A stretch of 7,444 nucleotides of DNA from Flavobacterium psychrophilum (GTDB taxonomy: Bacteria; Bacteroidota; Bacteroidia; Flavobacteriales; Flavobacteriaceae), in assembly GCA_943325515.2 (NCBI GenBank), contig CALPPS020000094.1, forward strand, positions 1 to 7,444. Direction: 5' to 3'. The notes under the pieces are model-generated. The model was given only the letters and a program-made list of their open reading frames with translations. It was not told where the DNA came from and did not search any database. A program made the position numbers and the translations under genes. Shown piece by piece: positions 6,106-7,444 of the stretch (position 1 is the first letter of the stretch; each line of letters begins with the position of its first letter).

Positions 6106-7416
6106 ATGGATATTTTTCACGGACACCTCCGAACCGATATAGAAAAAAAAGTAGGTTTTAAAATAAATACTACATCGGATGTAAAATCATTTCTTGCTAT
6201 TCTGCAAGAATATACTAGTGACCCTATTAGTTTAAGTACTTTAAGACGTTTTTGGAATTTGATACCAATGCGGAAATCCAACAATTCCACTCTAGATGTT
6301 TTAGCTACCTTTTTAGAATATGCTTCCTACCAAGATTTTGTAAAGAAAAAAAATGAATATGAAAAATGGTATGCTGATGCCAGGTTGCAAAACCTAAAGT
6401 TAAAAAAAAATCTTACTGCAGATGAATTTCAATTTCTTAGTGAGTTAATAGAAAAATCAGAGTCTAATACCGTTTTTATCTCACTATTTGAACACGCTTT
6501 TCATAATGAAAAATGGGACTATTGTACTGCATTATTCGATGAAAACAACATTAGTTGTTTTAAAAATAAGCTTCCAATAAATCATTTTCAAACGAATGTT
6601 GCCTATATCCTTTTTATATTTTTATATGGAATTTCTAAAGAAAGCTTTGTAACTAACATAGAGAAATTGATAGCAAACAAAAACTTTAGAGAAAACGTAA
6701 TCTATATTTATATAGACATCATGGGTTTAAATAAAAGGTATGGTATTATTCTTGAAAAAATAGAACAAGAATCCTTAATCAGTGAAGAACAATTGTTTTT
6801 GAAACTTTTAAGTGGATTGAAACTCTATCTTAATAAGAATAAAGAATTACCTATAATCAACAACCTTACAATAACCGAATTGCAATCGTTACCGGAGGTG
6901 CTTGTTGGTAGATTTTATGGCTATCAAATGCTATGTGCAGCACAAAATCAAAACAAAGAGAAAGAAGCAATTGTTTGGAACGATTTTTTATCTTTTATTA
7001 AAAAAGAAACGCATATTCGTCAATATTTTCATGAATTTGTTCATGCATTACTACTCTTAAAGAGAATACAAAAATTAAACTACTTACTAGAGAATTATTT
7101 TGAAGAAATTATAGATAAATTGCACATGCATTCCTATTTGGATTTGTTTATATACAATCTAATTGATGTCATGGTTAGTTATAAAAATAAGGATTTAAAA
7201 CGAGCTCATCATGTCTTTAAAAATTTAGATACTACGATTTCTAAATATGGAGCAGCTTATAATGATTACTATCTAATTTTTCATGCAATTACCGGGTATC
7301 ACTTAGCCACAAATCATAAAGAAAAGCAACTGTTTAAGGAAGAATATCTAAAACATGTTGCTTCAGCTAAATTTATATTATTTGATGAACTATATCTAGA
7401 AACTTATTTTGGATAA
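6106..7416 (+). CDS. Helical-repeat (TPR-like) cytoplasmic protein, possible regulator
   Basis: This 436-residue protein has no signal peptide and no membrane helix. Residues about 1-85 form a small helical domain with PISLSTLRRFWNLIP (40-54) and STLDVLATFLEYASYQDFV (61-79). This pattern recurs at the N-terminus of many Bacteroidota proteins, where it resembles a helix-turn-helix-like 'choose and persist' segment ahead of a helical repeat region. The remainder is almost all alpha-helical in appearance, with helix pairs of about 35 residues and Leu, Tyr and Phe at packing positions, as in TPR-like solenoids; a formal TPR consensus is not evident. It is transcribed away from the lipoprotein/exported-protein unit, an arrangement often seen for a regulator and its target. 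The ATG at 6106 is the only good start; no Shine-Dalgarno is seen, as usual in this phylum. The last base of its stop codon (7416) is also the first base of the right direct repeat. DNA binding is inferred, not shown. Confidence 0.8.
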   Translation: MDIFHGHLRTDIEKKVGFKINTTSDVKSFLAILQEYTSDPISLSTLRRFWNLIPMRKSNNSTLDVLATFLEYASYQDFVKKKNEYEKWYADARLQNLKLKKNLTADEFQFLSELIEKSESNTVFISLFEHAFHNEKWDYCTALFDENNISCFKNKLPINHFQTNVAYILFIFLYGISKESFVTNIEKLIANKNFRENVIYIYIDIMGLNKRYGIILEKIEQESLISEEQLFLKLLSGLKLYLNKNKELPIINNLTITELQSLPEVLVGRFYGYQMLCAAQNQNKEKEAIVWNDFLSFIKKETHIRQYFHEFVHALLLLKRIQKLNYLLENYFEEIIDKLHMHSYLDLFIYNLIDVMVSYKNKDLKRAHHVFKNLDTTISKYGAAYNDYYLIFHAITGYHLATNHKEKQLFKEEYLKHVASAKFILFDELYLETYFG

Positions 7417-7444
7417 ACTCATTCAGAAAGCGAATACCAATTAT
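7416..7444 (+). repeat. Right copy of imperfect direct repeat (symporter tail)
   Basis: It matches 2711-2739 at 27 of 29 positions and runs into the window edge. In the matching frame (starting 7415) it reads KLIQKANTNY against QLIQKANANY in the symporter; one difference is silent (CTT/CTC) and one changes Ala to Thr. It is therefore the beginning of a second copy of a symporter 3' end, complete or truncated, that continues outside the window. Confidence 0.85.

Larger units (their letters stand above)
2761..7415. other. Candidate accessory cassette bracketed by symporter-tail direct repeats
   Basis: The stretch carries four complete genes with no relation to the symporter or the adhesin. It is flanked by the repeat at 2711-2739 and its copy at 7416-7444, and it is more AT-rich than the DNA to its left. 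By eye, G+C is 26 of 60 at 1141-1200 and 28 of 60 at 601-660, against 15 of 60 at 4681-4740 and 20 of 60 at 6361-6420. The exact left boundary is uncertain, somewhere between 2740 and about 2810. No integrase, transposase, tRNA or terminal inverted repeat was seen, so calling it a mobile element would go beyond the evidence. Confidence 0.5.

Noticed and set aside
2711..7444. Insertion sequence or composite transposon
   Set aside because: No transposase, no terminal inverted repeats and a repeat far longer than usual target duplications; the repeat is also coding sequence of the flanking gene.

Overview
The window looks like a chromosomal segment of a Bacteroidota bacterium, most likely Flavobacteriia-like. 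The evidence is AT-rich DNA, starts without Shine-Dalgarno sequences, a DUF1566 surface protein with the typical Bacteroidota '...MGTTQLLSVPYALYA' module, a Bacteroidota-style sodium:solute symporter, exported proteins with a 'FSQ' or 'LNSC' signal end, and a helical protein whose N-terminal 'TLRRFW...STLDVLATFL' segment is recurrent in this phylum. Species cannot be named from the sequence.

The left part (1-2760) has normal composition for such a genome. It holds the 3' part of a DUF1566/Lcl-C-type adhesin-like protein, cut by the window edge, then a sodium:solute symporter. The symporter appears to lack the usual first membrane helix and can only start at a TTG codon next to a stop. A new ATG overlaps its stop codon (TAATG) and opens a short reading frame that dies after 27 codons, which looks like the broken start of a coupled downstream gene.

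The middle and right part (about 2761-7415) is visibly more AT-rich and reads as an inserted accessory cassette. It contains an unassigned 176-aa protein with HNH-reminiscent residues (minus strand), a hairpin terminator (minus strand), and a two-gene minus-strand unit: a lipocalin-like lipoprotein followed by a large exported protein with a BamE-like C-terminal segment. A plus-strand gene for a helical, probably TPR-like cytoplasmic protein is transcribed divergently from that unit. The shared 155-bp spacer carries four copies of a CAATAT hexamer in mirrored pairs.

The most striking observation is that the last 29 bases of the window repeat, with two mismatches, the near-terminal coding sequence of the symporter (2711-2739). 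The repeat begins exactly at the stop codon of the last cassette gene. The cassette is thus bracketed by direct repeats of a symporter tail, as expected for an insertion that duplicated its target, an attL/attR-like pair, or a module swapped in by recombination between paralogues. No integrase or transposase lies inside the window, so the mechanism is open. The cassette may encode a small cell-envelope system (lipoprotein, exported protein, divergent cytoplasmic partner or regulator); its function is not known from sequence.
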